DNA from: Kitasatospora viridis
GTDB lineage: Bacteria; Actinomycetota; Actinomycetes; Streptomycetales; Streptomycetaceae
Length of the DNA: 64,000 nucleotides
NCBI RefSeq assembly: GCF_007829815.1
Contig: NZ_VIWT01000004.1
Location: 62,001 to 126,000, forward strand
Reading direction: 5' to 3'
A model generated the notes under the pieces. That model made no database searches. It saw only the letters and a list, made by a program, of their open reading frames with translations, and had not been told where the DNA came from. A program made the translations under genes and the position numbers. Below, piece after piece: positions 25,378 to 34,045 of this stretch. The first letter of the stretch is position 1, and each line of letters begins with the position of its first letter.

Positions 25378-27432
25378 TCAGCCGGTCCGGCTCGGCAGCC
25401 CGTTCTCGGCGTGCCCGGTGAAGCGGCGCAGGAAGGTCGGGTCGGTGTTCACCGTGACCGAGAGGTCGTACCAGCCGTCGAAGGAGAGCAGGTCCCAGCT
25501 GTCGGTGGTCGAACCGCCGGCCGGGACGGCGTACGTCCAGGGCCCGTCGCCCCGGTACTGGTTGGCGGTCACGGTGATGGTGACAGGCTGGGCGGAGGCG
25601 TTGGCCAGCACCAGTTGCAGGCGGGGCGCGGCGGTGTAGGAGGCGGTGACCTCCACGCCCGCGCCGGGGCTGTTTGCGTCGCCGGCGAACTGCCAGCGGA
25701 ACCGGTTGGGGCCGTGGACGGCGATGTCGTACTCGCCGCCGCCGTAGGCCTGGACGTGCCAGGTGTCGCTGACCGTCGCGCCGGCCGCCACGTCGTAGCC
25801 CCAGGGCCCGTCGGTCTGCCCGTCGGCCCGGTAGGCCGCCAACTGCACCGCGGCGGCGCCCTGGTTGGCGAAGGTGGTGGTGAGGAGCTGCCGGTCGGCG
25901 CTGAGCGAGGCCGCGGCCAGCGGCTGGTACGGCAGCGGCCGGGCGGGCCGGGTCCCCGGGTCCTGCGCGGGCGCGGCGGTCGGGCCGGTCGCGGGCGGGG
26001 CGGCGGCGGGCAGGCCCTTCTCGGGGTCGTCGGGGTCGCCGGGCGCGATGGCGTGATCGGGCATCACGGGCAGGCCGGTGGGCACGGCCGGGTCGGCGGC
26101 GGTGAAGTCGAAGCAGCTGGTCAGGTCGCCGCAGACCGAGCGCCGCCACGGCGAGATGTTGGGGAACGGCTGGTCGGGGTGCTTCCAGGTCTCGATGAAG
26201 CGGATCACCGAAGTGTGGTCGAACACCTGGGAGTTGACCCAGCCGCCCTTGCTCCAGGGGGAGATCACCGTCATCGGCACCCGGGCGCCCAGCCCGATCG
26301 GCAGGCCGCCCACGTACTCGTCGGTGGCGCCGGCCGGCGGCATCGGCGGCGGCACGTGGTCGAACATGCCGTCGTTCTCGTCGTAGTTGATCAGCAGCAC
26401 GGTGGAGGACCAGAGCTCCTGGTCGGCCCACAGCGCCTTCAGCACCTCCTGGATGTAGACCGCCCCGTTGAGCGGGCGCCCGGCCGGGTGCTCGCAGTAG
26501 CCGGAGGGGGCGACGATCCAGGAGACCTCGGGGAGGGTGCCCGCCGCGCAGTCGGCGGTGAAGGCGGAGAGCACGTGCGCCGGATCCTTGCCGAGGCCGG
26601 AGTCCGGCTGCCACGGGGTGATGCCGGCCTTCTGGGCCAGGGCGGAGTTGGCCGGGTCGTGGAACGCGCTGAACAGCCAGAGCGGGTTGTCCCCGTAGTC
26701 GCCGACCCAGGGGTGGTTGCCGTCGTCGCCGACCTCGTTGTTGGCGTAGACCCGCCAGCTGACGCCGCGCTGCTCCAGGAACTCGGGATAGGTCTGCCAG
26801 GAGTAGACCGGCTGGTAGTCCGCCGGGTTGTTGTTGCCCGGGCCGCCGTGCTGCCCGGCCGCGTCGATGGTGCCGGAGAACAGGTAGACCCGGTTGGGGG
26901 TGGTCGGGCCCTGCACCGAGCAGTGGTAGTGGTCGCAGATGGTGAAGGCGTCGGCGAGCGCGCGGTGGAACGGGATGTCCTGCTCGGTGAGGTAACCCAT
27001 CGTCATCTCGCCCTTGGCGGCGATCCACTGGTCGCACCTGCCGCCGTCGATCGCCTGGTGCTGGTCGCTCCAGGCGTGCGGCAGGTAGTCGTCGTCCTGG
27101 CCGTCGACCTGGGTGGTGTTGATCCGGAACGGCAGCAGGTGGCCGTCCGACCGGCTCGCGGAGGGCTGGTGGAACACGTCCAGCCCGTTCGGCATGGTCA
27201 CCGCGGTGCGGTCGCCGAAGCCCCGGACGCCGCTCATCGTGCCGTAGTAGTGGTCGAAGGAGCGGTTCTCCTGCATCAGCACGACGACGTGCTTGACGTC
27301 AGCCAGGGATCCGGGCACGGACGGGGCGGCCAGCGCCTGCGCCATGCCGGGCGGCAGCACGGACAGGGCGCCGGCGGCGACGGCTCCGCCGAGGAAGCGG
27401 CGACGGGTGAGGGGGAAGCCTGGCTCGGTCAC
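25378..27432 (-). CDS. Phospholipase C, phosphocholine-specific type, Tat-exported
   Basis: A 684-residue bacterial phospholipase C (PF04185 type) that hydrolyses phospholipids outside the cell. It has a twin-arginine signal (LTRRRFLGGAVAAGAL), the metal/substrate region HVVVLMQENRSFDHYYGTM near residue 50, DHYHCSVQGPTTPNR, NYDENDGMFDHVPPP, and two C-terminal beta-sandwich repeats (SLSADRQLLTTTFANQG and RLQLVLANASAQPVTITV), as in the non-haemolytic PlcN group. The GTG at 27432 is preferred since GGAGG lies 8 nt upstream; an in-frame ATG at 27447 would place that ribosome site inside the gene and add five residues. It is followed on the same strand by a secreted lipase. Confidence 0.92.
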   Translation of the reverse strand: MTEPGFPLTRRRFLGGAVAAGALSVLPPGMAQALAAPSVPGSLADVKHVVVLMQENRSFDHYYGTMSGVRGFGDRTAVTMPNGLDVFHQPSASRSDGHLLPFRINTTQVDGQDDDYLPHAWSDQHQAIDGGRCDQWIAAKGEMTMGYLTEQDIPFHRALADAFTICDHYHCSVQGPTTPNRVYLFSGTIDAAGQHGGPGNNNPADYQPVYSWQTYPEFLEQRGVSWRVYANNEVGDDGNHPWVGDYGDNPLWLFSAFHDPANSALAQKAGITPWQPDSGLGKDPAHVLSAFTADCAAGTLPEVSWIVAPSGYCEHPAGRPLNGAVYIQEVLKALWADQELWSSTVLLINYDENDGMFDHVPPPMPPAGATDEYVGGLPIGLGARVPMTVISPWSKGGWVNSQVFDHTSVIRFIETWKHPDQPFPNISPWRRSVCGDLTSCFDFTAADPAVPTGLPVMPDHAIAPGDPDDPEKGLPAAAPPATGPTAAPAQDPGTRPARPLPYQPLAAASLSADRQLLTTTFANQGAAAVQLAAYRADGQTDGPWGYDVAAGATVSDTWHVQAYGGGEYDIAVHGPNRFRWQFAGDANSPGAGVEVTASYTAAPRLQLVLANASAQPVTITVTANQYRGDGPWTYAVPAGGSTTDSWDLLSFDGWYDLSVTVNTDPTFLRRFTGHAENGLPSRTG

Positions 27433-27734
27433 GTGACCGACCTCCATCTGACGACTGTGGGGGGATGGGTCGTTCCGGGTGCTGCGTGGGCATCACGGGC
27501 CGCCCGCCGACGCGCTGTTGGGGGTGCGCGTGGGCGGCGGGACTCGCGGAGTGGGTGACATAATCTGCTCATTGAAGGCGTCTAGTCAACAGAACTGCGC
27601 AGTAACTGCTCAGGGAATGCTCAGCCTCGCGTGTCTGCGTCGGCGGGGTGCGGGCCTCGGGCATGATCGACCCCGTGATGGACCCCGTGATCTGCTCCGT
27701 GATCGGCTCGTCTCGCACCGATGGGTGCTGAAGG
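27433..27734. other. Divergent intergenic region with short tandem repeats
   Basis: About 300 bp between the phospholipase gene and a rightward membrane-protein gene. An AT-richer stretch (27555-27615) probably contains promoters. At 27663-27710 there are three imperfect repeats around GACCCCGTGAT/TCCGTGATC. No gene was recognised. Confidence 0.4.
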
Positions 27735-28511
27735 GTGCGGCTGTCGGCTGCCGGGTGGTGGCAGCAGGCCGTGGTGGACACCGGGCGACTGCCGCTGCTG
27801 GCCGCGCTGCTCGCGTTCCTGCTCACGTTCCTGGTGACCCGGGGCATCACCCGGCTGATCCGGGCCGGCCGGGGGCCGTTCCGCGACAACGTCACTCCCG
27901 GCGGCGTCCACATCCACCACGCGGTGCCCGGGGTGCTGCTCATGGTGGCCGGGGGCTTCGCGCTCGCCGCCATCCCCGGCACGGGCGCGGCCAAGATCGC
28001 CGCCTGCATGGTGTTCGGTGTCGGGACCGGGCTGGTGCTCGACGAGTTCGCACTGATCATCCACCTCGCCGACGTCTACTGGACGGACGAGGGGCGCGCC
28101 TCGGTCGAGGCGATCACGCTGACCACCGCGGCGTTGCTGATGGTGCTGCTCGGCAGCGTGCCGTTCGGGATCGGCGACGCCGGGCAGCGCGCGACGGTGG
28201 GCTGGACGGTGTGGATCCTGGCGATCGTCGCCGACCTGCTCTACACGGTCGTCGCGTTCGCCAAGGGCAAGATCCGGATGGGTGTGCTCGGCCTGTTCGT
28301 CCCGGTCATCGGACTGGTCGCCGCCGTCCGGCTGGCCCGTCCCGCCTCCCCCTGGGCCAAGCGGTTCTACGCGGACAAGCCGGCCAAGCTCGACCGCGCC
28401 ACCCGGCAGACCGCACGCCACGACGGCCACTGGCAACGGCTGTTGACACGCGTCCAGGACTGGATCGCCGGCGCCCCGGACCGGGGTGGCCCCGGCCGGG
28501 GTGGCGGCTGA
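27735..28511 (+). CDS. Integral membrane protein of unknown function
   Basis: A protein of about 258 residues with roughly six hydrophobic segments (LLAALLAFLLTFLVTRGI, VLLMVAGGFALAAI, IAACMVFGVGTGLVLDEFAL, ITLTTAALLMVLLGSVPF, VWILAIVADLLYTVVAF, VLGLFVPVIGLVAAV). Between the first two is a conserved-looking TPGGVHIHHAVPG motif, and LDEFALIIHLADVYW follows the third segment; the His and Asp/Glu residues could bind a metal. The basic tail is soluble. I do not recognise a characterised family, though similar proteins are common in Streptomyces. The start (GTG 27735) is uncertain; a GTG near 27772 is also possible. Confidence 0.75.
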   Translation: MRLSAAGWWQQAVVDTGRLPLLAALLAFLLTFLVTRGITRLIRAGRGPFRDNVTPGGVHIHHAVPGVLLMVAGGFALAAIPGTGAAKIAACMVFGVGTGLVLDEFALIIHLADVYWTDEGRASVEAITLTTAALLMVLLGSVPFGIGDAGQRATVGWTVWILAIVADLLYTVVAFAKGKIRMGVLGLFVPVIGLVAAVRLARPASPWAKRFYADKPAKLDRATRQTARHDGHWQRLLTRVQDWIAGAPDRGGPGRGGG

Positions 28512-28526
28512 CGTCAACACACGGGC

Positions 28527-30074
28527 TCAGGACGGCTCGGCCGCCGAGACGGTGATCACCCGCTTGGCGAAGTAGGCGGGGCGGACCAGCGAGTAACCGA
28601 TCATCACCAGCGCGCCGAACAGCAGCGATCCGATGCCGATCACCGAGACCCGCCCGACCTGCCCGAGCAGCGGCAGGTCGACACTGCCGGTGCCGTAGCC
28701 CGGGTCGGCGTAGACGAAGAAGGCGGCGTAGACGAACAGCCCGAACAGGATCAGCGCGCCGAGGCCCGGCAGGATGCCCTTGAACCAGAGGTCGCGGGCG
28801 CTGCGGGTGAGCACCCTGCGGTAGTACCAGACGCAGGCGGCGCCGGTCAGGCCGTAGTAGAAGGCGATGGACAGGCCGATCGAGCCGATCGAGTCGGTGA
28901 GCACCGCCGTGCTGACCTTGCTGAGGACCACGTAGAAGACCGCCGAGACCACGCCCATGCCGACGGTCGACCAGGTGGGCGTCAGGTACTTGGCGTGGAT
29001 CCGGGCGAACCGCGCCGGGATCGCCTTGTGGGCGGCCATCGACAGGGTGGTCCGAGCGGTCGGCAGGATCGACGTCTGGGTGGAGGCGGCCGAGGAGGTG
29101 AGCACCATGAAGATGAGCAGCTTGGAGAGGAACCACCCGATCCCGTGACTGCCGAACACCTCGTTGCCCAGGCCCGACAACACGTCACCGGCGTTCGCCT
29201 TGTTGGCCAGGCCGGTCCCGCTGGTGCCGATGCCCGCGAAGGCCTGTGCCGAGGTGGAGACCACGGCGTAGATCACCAGCAGCAGCACGGTGGAGATCAC
29301 CGCGGCCCGCCCCGGGGTGCTCGCCCGGCTCTCGGTCTCCTCGTTGACCGAGACGGCGGTGTCCCAGCCCCAGTAGATGAAGATCGCGGCCAGGATGCCC
29401 TTCGTGAAGGCGCTGGGCGAGTCGATGTTCAGCGGGTTGAACCAGGAGAGCGCGATGTGCGCGGAGCCGGCGGCGGCGTGACCGGTGTACACCTTGGCCA
29501 GGGCGACGACCGAGAGCACCGCCAGCATCACGACCTCGATGCCCAGCAGGACCTTCTGCAGCGCGGCGGAGATCTCGATGCCGATGTAGCAGAGCCAGGT
29601 CATCAGCACGATCCAGACGACACCGGCCGTGGTGGTCCACAGCGTGCTGCTCGCCAAGCCGTTGGCGCCGATCAGCTCGAAACCGTACTGGCCCGCGATC
29701 TGCGCCAGGTTGGCGAGCACGATGACGTCCGCGGCGATGATGCCCCAGCCGCCCATCCAGCCGGTGCGCGGCCCGAACGCCCTGGCCGCCCAGGTGAAGG
29801 TGGTGCCGCAGTCCGGGTCGGCCGCGTTCATCTCCCGGTAGGCGTAGGCGATCAGCAGCATCGGGATGAAGGCGAGGATCATCACGATCGGCGACTGGAG
29901 CCCGACTCCGGCGACCACCAGGCCGAGGGTGGCCGCGAGGCTGTAGGCGGGGGCGGTGGAGGCGAGGCCGATGGCGACGCTGGAGGCCAGGCCGAGCGCG
30001 CCGTCCTTGAGTCCCTTGCCGCCGCTGGCGCCGCTGGGCGGGTCGGTCGGCGAACTGATCGAAGTGGAAGACAT
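28527..30074 (-). CDS. APC-superfamily amino acid/polyamine permease
   Basis: A 515-residue transporter with 12 hydrophobic segments and APC features: LKDGALGLASSVAIGLASTAPAYS at the first helix, then NAADPDCGTTFTWAARAFGPRTGW, and SVNEETESRASTPGRAA in the middle loop. It is convergent with the membrane-protein gene (15-bp gap) and divergent from an XRE-cupin regulator. Such regulator/permease pairs often control uptake of polyamines or amino acids. The ATG at 30074 has GGAGAGG upstream. A candidate operator for the regulator lies about 57 bp upstream of the start. The exact substrate cannot be told. Confidence 0.92.
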   Translation of the reverse strand: MSSTSISSPTDPPSGASGGKGLKDGALGLASSVAIGLASTAPAYSLAATLGLVVAGVGLQSPIVMILAFIPMLLIAYAYREMNAADPDCGTTFTWAARAFGPRTGWMGGWGIIAADVIVLANLAQIAGQYGFELIGANGLASSTLWTTTAGVVWIVLMTWLCYIGIEISAALQKVLLGIEVVMLAVLSVVALAKVYTGHAAAGSAHIALSWFNPLNIDSPSAFTKGILAAIFIYWGWDTAVSVNEETESRASTPGRAAVISTVLLLVIYAVVSTSAQAFAGIGTSGTGLANKANAGDVLSGLGNEVFGSHGIGWFLSKLLIFMVLTSSAASTQTSILPTARTTLSMAAHKAIPARFARIHAKYLTPTWSTVGMGVVSAVFYVVLSKVSTAVLTDSIGSIGLSIAFYYGLTGAACVWYYRRVLTRSARDLWFKGILPGLGALILFGLFVYAAFFVYADPGYGTGSVDLPLLGQVGRVSVIGIGSLLFGALVMIGYSLVRPAYFAKRVITVSAAEPS

Positions 30075-30131
30075 TGACCTCTCCGGATGTGGGGGGCATC
30101 GGACGGAAAGCGGGGAGAGTTAACTACCACT

Positions 30132-30144
30132 GAACAAATTGTTC
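30132..30144. promoter_or_regulatory. Candidate operator 1 for the XRE-cupin regulator
   Basis: GAACAA and TTGTTC arms flank a single central A. The wider context CCACTGAACAAATTGTTCG recurs in related form at 30314-30332 next to the regulator gene. It lies in the permease promoter region, beside a leftward -10-like TAGTTA. Confidence 0.5.
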
Positions 30145-30318
30145 GAGGAAGTTACCACCGGCCATCCTGGCGAACAAGCGGCGGAGGACTCGACTCGGTG
30201 TCGGCCCGGTGACGGTCCGGGAGCGGGTTCACGAGGAGGCAAGTCGACCGAGCTATCGGACAGTTGATCGACCGTCCGACCCGGACCGCACCGGAGGGAC
30301 CGGTCGGTGAACACCACT

Positions 30319-30331
30319 GAATAGGATGTTC
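30319..30331. promoter_or_regulatory. Candidate operator 2 for the XRE-cupin regulator
   Basis: GAATAGGATGTTC, preceded by CCACT as at operator 1, lies 38 bp before the regulator ATG and includes a -10-like TAGGAT. It matches operator 1 in most positions, which suggests autoregulation together with control of the permease. Confidence 0.45.
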
Positions 30332-30368
30332 GGCGAGGCGGTCCAGATCAGGTGGCGAAGGGGGCGGG

Positions 30369-30977
30369 ATGACACAGGTGGCCTCTCCGGACGCCCCGGC
30401 CCCGGGCGGCCGGGACCCGCACGTGGGCACCCGGGTGCGCGAGTACCGGCTGATGCGGCGGCTCACGCTGCGCGCGCTCGGCAAGGCGGCCGGGGTGAGC
30501 CCCAGCTTCCTCAGCCAGCTGGAGAACGGCCGCACCGACGCCAGCGTCGGCTCGCTGCGCCGGATCTCCATGGCCCTGGGCGTCAGCATGGCCGACCTGT
30601 TCGAGCCCGCGCCGCGCGCCTGGCACGCGGTGCTCCGGCGCGCCGACCGGCCGCAGGTCGAAGTCACCGCCGGGTCGCGGAAGTTCATGATCGCGCAGCC
30701 GCCGCTGCGTCACCTGGAGATCTACACGGGCGAGTTCGGCCCCGGCGGCTCCACCGGCGACGGCCAGTACACCCACGGGGACGCCCAGGAAGTACTGCTG
30801 GTGATCTCCGGCGAGGTCACCCTGGAGCTGTCCGAGGAGCGCCACACCCTGCGCACCGGGGACAGCATCGAGTACGCCACCTCGACCCCGCACCGCCTGG
30901 TCAACTCGGGCCAGGGACCGGCCGAGGTGCTCTGGGTGATCAGCCCGCCGACACCGGACGAGGTGCCGAGCACCTAG
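30369..30977 (+). CDS. XRE-family regulator with C-terminal cupin domain
   Basis: A 202-residue transcription factor. Residues ~20-80 form a helix-turn-helix (VREYRLMRRLTLRALGKAAG VSPSFLSQLENG, the XRE pattern). Residues ~125-195 form a cupin_2 sensor (THGDAQEVLLVISGEVTLEL, then TGDSIEYATSTPHRL). Regulators of this design (PuuR-like) sense small metabolites and often control an adjacent permease. The ATG at 30369 follows AAGGGGG. It is divergent from the APC permease, and two similar sites in the shared promoter region are candidate operators. Confidence 0.93.
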   Translation: MTQVASPDAPAPGGRDPHVGTRVREYRLMRRLTLRALGKAAGVSPSFLSQLENGRTDASVGSLRRISMALGVSMADLFEPAPRAWHAVLRRADRPQVEVTAGSRKFMIAQPPLRHLEIYTGEFGPGGSTGDGQYTHGDAQEVLLVISGEVTLELSEERHTLRTGDSIEYATSTPHRLVNSGQGPAEVLWVISPPTPDEVPST

Positions 30978-31021
30978 CCCCGGCCGCTGAGATGACGCAG
31001 CCGGGGCGGGAACGGGTCCGG

Positions 31022-31738
31022 TCAGGAGGTGAGGCGGGCGAGTAGCTCCGGGTGGTCGGCCAGGGCGCTGGCGAGCGCCTGCTGGGAGCGGGGCCGGTAG
31101 TGGTCGGCGTCCACGGCGGGCCAGTCGATCGGGCCGAACGGCGGCTCCGGGTCGTACTCGATGAGCAGCTGGATCTCCCGCGCCAGCTCCTCGCCGGCCA
31201 CCCGCGCGACCAGTTGGAGCGCCATGTCGATGCCGGCCGAGACGCCCGCGGCGGTGACGTAGCGGCCGTCCTCGACCCAGCGCTGCGCCACCGGCGTCGC
31301 ACCGAAGCGGGTCAGCAGGTCGCGGTACCACCAGTGGGTGGTGGCCCGGCGGCCCTCCAGCAGGCCGGCGGCACCCAGCAGCAGCGAGCCGGTGCAGACC
31401 GAGCCGACCAGGTGGGCCCCGTCCGCCGCCTTCCGCAGGCGCGCCAGCAGGCGCTCGTCGGCCAGCGCCTTGAGCGTCGGTTCCAGGCCGCCGGGGACCA
31501 CCAGCACGAACGGCTCGGGGACCTCGTCGAAGGTGTGGCTCGGCACCACCGCGAGCGGGGTGTCGGTGTCCACCGGCTCGACCCGCTCGCCGAGCACCAC
31601 CGTGCGGAAGCCCGGCGCCAGCTGCTCCAGCGCGGAGCAGACCTGCAACGGGCCGGCCAGGTCGAGCAGGGTCAGGCCCGGGTAGACGGCGAAGGCGATG
31701 GTCCGGAGCGGGGTCTGCTCCATGGCGTCCTCGGACAC
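31022..31738 (-). CDS. DJ-1/PfpI family protein (isonitrile hydratase-like)
   Basis: A protein of about 238 residues with the DJ-1/PfpI fold. The catalytic-cysteine elbow is SVCTGSLLLGAAGLL, followed by RRATTHWWYRDLL and YVTAAGVSAGIDMAL. The pattern resembles isonitrile hydratase InhA and the sensor half of GlxA regulators, so it may be a hydratase or a glutamine-amidotransferase-like enzyme without a DNA-binding domain. The GTG at 31738 is preferred (GAGGAG seven bases upstream); ATG 31723 is possible. It is divergent from a GlxA-type AraC regulator that carries the same fold, so regulator and enzyme may see the same ligand. Confidence 0.88.
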   Translation of the reverse strand: MSEDAMEQTPLRTIAFAVYPGLTLLDLAGPLQVCSALEQLAPGFRTVVLGERVEPVDTDTPLAVVPSHTFDEVPEPFVLVVPGGLEPTLKALADERLLARLRKAADGAHLVGSVCTGSLLLGAAGLLEGRRATTHWWYRDLLTRFGATPVAQRWVEDGRYVTAAGVSAGIDMALQLVARVAGEELAREIQLLIEYDPEPPFGPIDWPAVDADHYRPRSQQALASALADHPELLARLTS

Positions 31739-31756
31739 GGTTCGGCTCCTCGGTGT

Positions 31757-31814
31757 GGTGGGTGACGGTGGGTCGGGCGGCCTGCGCGGACCGCCCGACC
31801 CACCGTCACCCACC
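31757..31814. repeat. Perfect 24-bp inverted repeat between divergent genes
   Basis: Arms 31757-31780 and 31791-31814 are exact reverse complements, separated by ten bases (CCTGCGCGGA). The repeat lies upstream of both the DJ-1 gene and the GlxA-type regulator, so it is not a normal terminator. It could be an operator, an mRNA-leader hairpin or a cruciform-forming element. Confidence 0.85.
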
Positions 31815-31902
31815 GCACCCGCCACCCCCGGCCGGACCGGGCTGTCCTGTCCGGAATCCTGCGATCCCTGTCCGCCGGACGCGGCGGCGTAGGCTGAGCG
31901 CC

Positions 31903-32943
31903 ATGCCCGCCCCCGCCCGACAGGTCGTCATCATCGGCTACGACCGCTCCGAACTCCTCGACATCGCCTGCGTCAGCGACACCCTGGACGCCGCCAACCG
32001 ACTCGGCGCGGACCCCGCCTACCGGGTCCGGCTGGCCTCCGTGCGCGGCCGCCCGGTGCGGTCGTCCGGCGGGCCGGCGCTGATGAGCCAGGCCGCCGTC
32101 GAGAAGGTCCGGGGCCCGCTCGACACCCTGGTGATAGCCGGCGGGATCGGCCACCTCGCCGCCGCAGCCGATCCCGAACTGCTGGAGCAGATACGACGGT
32201 TGGCGCCGACGAGCCGCCGGGTGGCCTCGGTGTGCACCGGGGCGGGCGTGCTGGCCGCGGCCGGCCTGCTCGACGGGCGCCGCGCCACCACCCACTGGTC
32301 GTACGCCCGCGAGCTCGCCGCCCGGTACCCGCAGGTCGCGGTGGACCCGCGCCCGCTGTACCTCGTCGACGGCCCGGTCTGGACCTCGGCCGGGGTGACC
32401 AGCGCCCTCGACCTGGCGCTGGCCCTGGTGGAGGACGACCACGGGCCCGAGCTGGCCCGCTCGATCGCCCGCTGGCTGGTCACCTACATGCAACGGCCGG
32501 GAAACCAGGCCCAGTTGTCGCCCTACGTGCAGGACGCGCCGCCGGCCCACCAGTTGCTGCGCCAGGTGGTGTGCTACATCGCCGGCCACCTGGACGCCGA
32601 CCTGTCCGGCGCCGCGCTGGCCGCCCGGTGCGGGGTCAGCGAGCGGCACCTGTCCCGCCTCTTCCTCGACCAGCTCGGCGAACCGCCCGCCCGCTACGTG
32701 CGCACCGCCCGCGCCGAGGCCGCCGCGACCCTGCTGACCAGCACCGCGCTGCCGCTGACCGCGGTCGCCCGGCGCTGCGGGTTCCGCTCCACCGAGACGC
32801 TGCGCCAGGCCTTCCTGGCCCACTTCGGCACCACGCCCTCCGCCCACCGCAGCGCGCTGGGCCCGCGACCGGCGCAGCGGAGCGAACCGACGGTCAGCGG
32901 ATCCGGTCGAGGTTCCACAGCGGCAGGTACTCGAAGAAGGTGA
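31903..32943 (+). CDS. GlxA-family AraC-type transcriptional regulator
   Basis: A 346-residue regulator with an N-terminal DJ-1/PfpI domain (VVIIGYDRSELLDIACVSD; SVCTGAGVLAAAGLLDGRR) and a C-terminal double helix-turn-helix of the AraC type (ALAARCGVSERHLSRLF; AVARRCGFRSTETLRQAFLAHFGTTP). The ATG at 31903 gives the usual family length. The last 50 bp overlap the 3' end of the convergent polyprenyl synthase gene, so the C-terminal tail (SGSGRGSTAAGTRRR) is probably non-conserved read-through of that overlap. The divergent DJ-1 gene is the obvious target candidate. Confidence 0.93.
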   Translation: MPAPARQVVIIGYDRSELLDIACVSDTLDAANRLGADPAYRVRLASVRGRPVRSSGGPALMSQAAVEKVRGPLDTLVIAGGIGHLAAAADPELLEQIRRLAPTSRRVASVCTGAGVLAAAGLLDGRRATTHWSYARELAARYPQVAVDPRPLYLVDGPVWTSAGVTSALDLALALVEDDHGPELARSIARWLVTYMQRPGNQAQLSPYVQDAPPAHQLLRQVVCYIAGHLDADLSGAALAARCGVSERHLSRLFLDQLGEPPARYVRTARAEAAATLLTSTALPLTAVARRCGFRSTETLRQAFLAHFGTTPSAHRSALGPRPAQRSEPTVSGSGRGSTAAGTRRR

Positions 32944-33982
32944 CGGCCTCGTCCCGCCAGCGGGGCCGCCAGCCGGCGGCCTCGGCGGACGCCAGTTCCG
33001 CCAGGCGCCGCAGCTGCGCGCGCATGGTCTCCGGCACCCCGTGGCGCCGGGCGATCTCACGGACGGCGTCGACCTCCTCGGCCGAGCACTCTCCGTTCCC
33101 GAGCGCGGACTCCACCACGGCCCGCTCGGCGTCGGTGGCCACCCGCAGGATCGCGGCCACGGTGTAGTTGCGCCGCCCGTCCCGGATGTCGGTCCCGGTG
33201 GGCTTGCCCATCGTCGCGGGGTCCCCGAACAGGTCCAGGTAGTCGTCGCGCAGCTGCCCGGCGATGCCCGCCAGCCGGGCGTAGCGCCGCAGTTCGGTCT
33301 CGTAGCGGGCCGGCTGCCCGCCCGCGGCGAGCAGCCCGAGTTGCATCGGGGCCAGCACCGAGTAGCGCGAAGTCTTGTAGTCGGCCACGCAGTTCAGCAC
33401 CTCCTCGTCCGGCACCGGGGTGAAGTCCCGTTCCATGTCGGCGATCTGGCCCAGGAACGTGGCCGAGGCCGCCCGCGTCTGGGCCTCGACCATCGCGTGG
33501 CGCACCGCGAGGGGGGCCTTGGCGTCGAGCAGCACCTGGAGGGAGAGGGCGAGCGCGAGGTCGCCGGCCAGCAGGGCCAGCCCGAGGGCGGTCTGCGGCC
33601 GGTCGGGGAACTGGTCGCGGTAGGCGTAGTAGGTCGACGGGCCGCCGCGGCGGGTGGGGCTGTCGTCGATGATGTCGTCGTGGATCAGCCCGTGGGTCTG
33701 CAGCAGTTCGACGCTCAGCGCGGCGGCGTCCAGCCCCTCGACGGGCTCGGCGGTCACCAGGCGAGCCGCCTCGAAGAGGAGCACCACCCGCATCCGCTTG
33801 CCCCCGCGCAGCGACAGCTCCCGCAGCAGCCGCACGCAGTCGGGCGTGAACCTGCTGAACGCGGGCATGTCGAGGTCGGCGCCCAGGCCCCGGAAGTACT
33901 CCTCGAAGAGCGCGCCGAACCGCTGCTCGTAGCCGGCGATGCGGGCCAGGATCTGTTCGACGGCGACGGGCGTCTCGGTCAT
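32894..33982 (-). CDS. Polyprenyl diphosphate synthase (geranylgeranyl type)
   Basis: A 362-residue trans-prenyltransferase. The first aspartate-rich motif is LIHDDIIDDSPTRRG and the second is GQLRDDYLDLFGD; both DDxxD motifs are intact. Also seen are GGKRMR for the diphosphate site and KTSRYS. The two bulky residues usual before the first motif are not obvious here, so chain length is uncertain (C20 or longer). No terpene cyclase or carotenoid gene lies next to it, so the product's use is unknown. It starts at ATG 33982 and is followed by the convergent AraC-type gene with a 50-bp overlap. Confidence 0.94.
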   Translation of the reverse strand: MTETPVAVEQILARIAGYEQRFGALFEEYFRGLGADLDMPAFSRFTPDCVRLLRELSLRGGKRMRVVLLFEAARLVTAEPVEGLDAAALSVELLQTHGLIHDDIIDDSPTRRGGPSTYYAYRDQFPDRPQTALGLALLAGDLALALSLQVLLDAKAPLAVRHAMVEAQTRAASATFLGQIADMERDFTPVPDEEVLNCVADYKTSRYSVLAPMQLGLLAAGGQPARYETELRRYARLAGIAGQLRDDYLDLFGDPATMGKPTGTDIRDGRRNYTVAAILRVATDAERAVVESALGNGECSAEEVDAVREIARRHGVPETMRAQLRRLAELASAEAAGWRPRWRDEAVTFFEYLPLWNLDRIR

Positions 33983-34045
33983 GTGCGGGGCTCTCCTGTT
34001 CGGGGGTTGGGGACAGCCTCACAGAAATCGCGGCCCGATGCCCCG

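Noticed and set aside
27663..27710. Short repeats as a CRISPR array
   Set aside because: Units are only about 12-15 bp, imperfect and without spacers; no cas gene is in the window.
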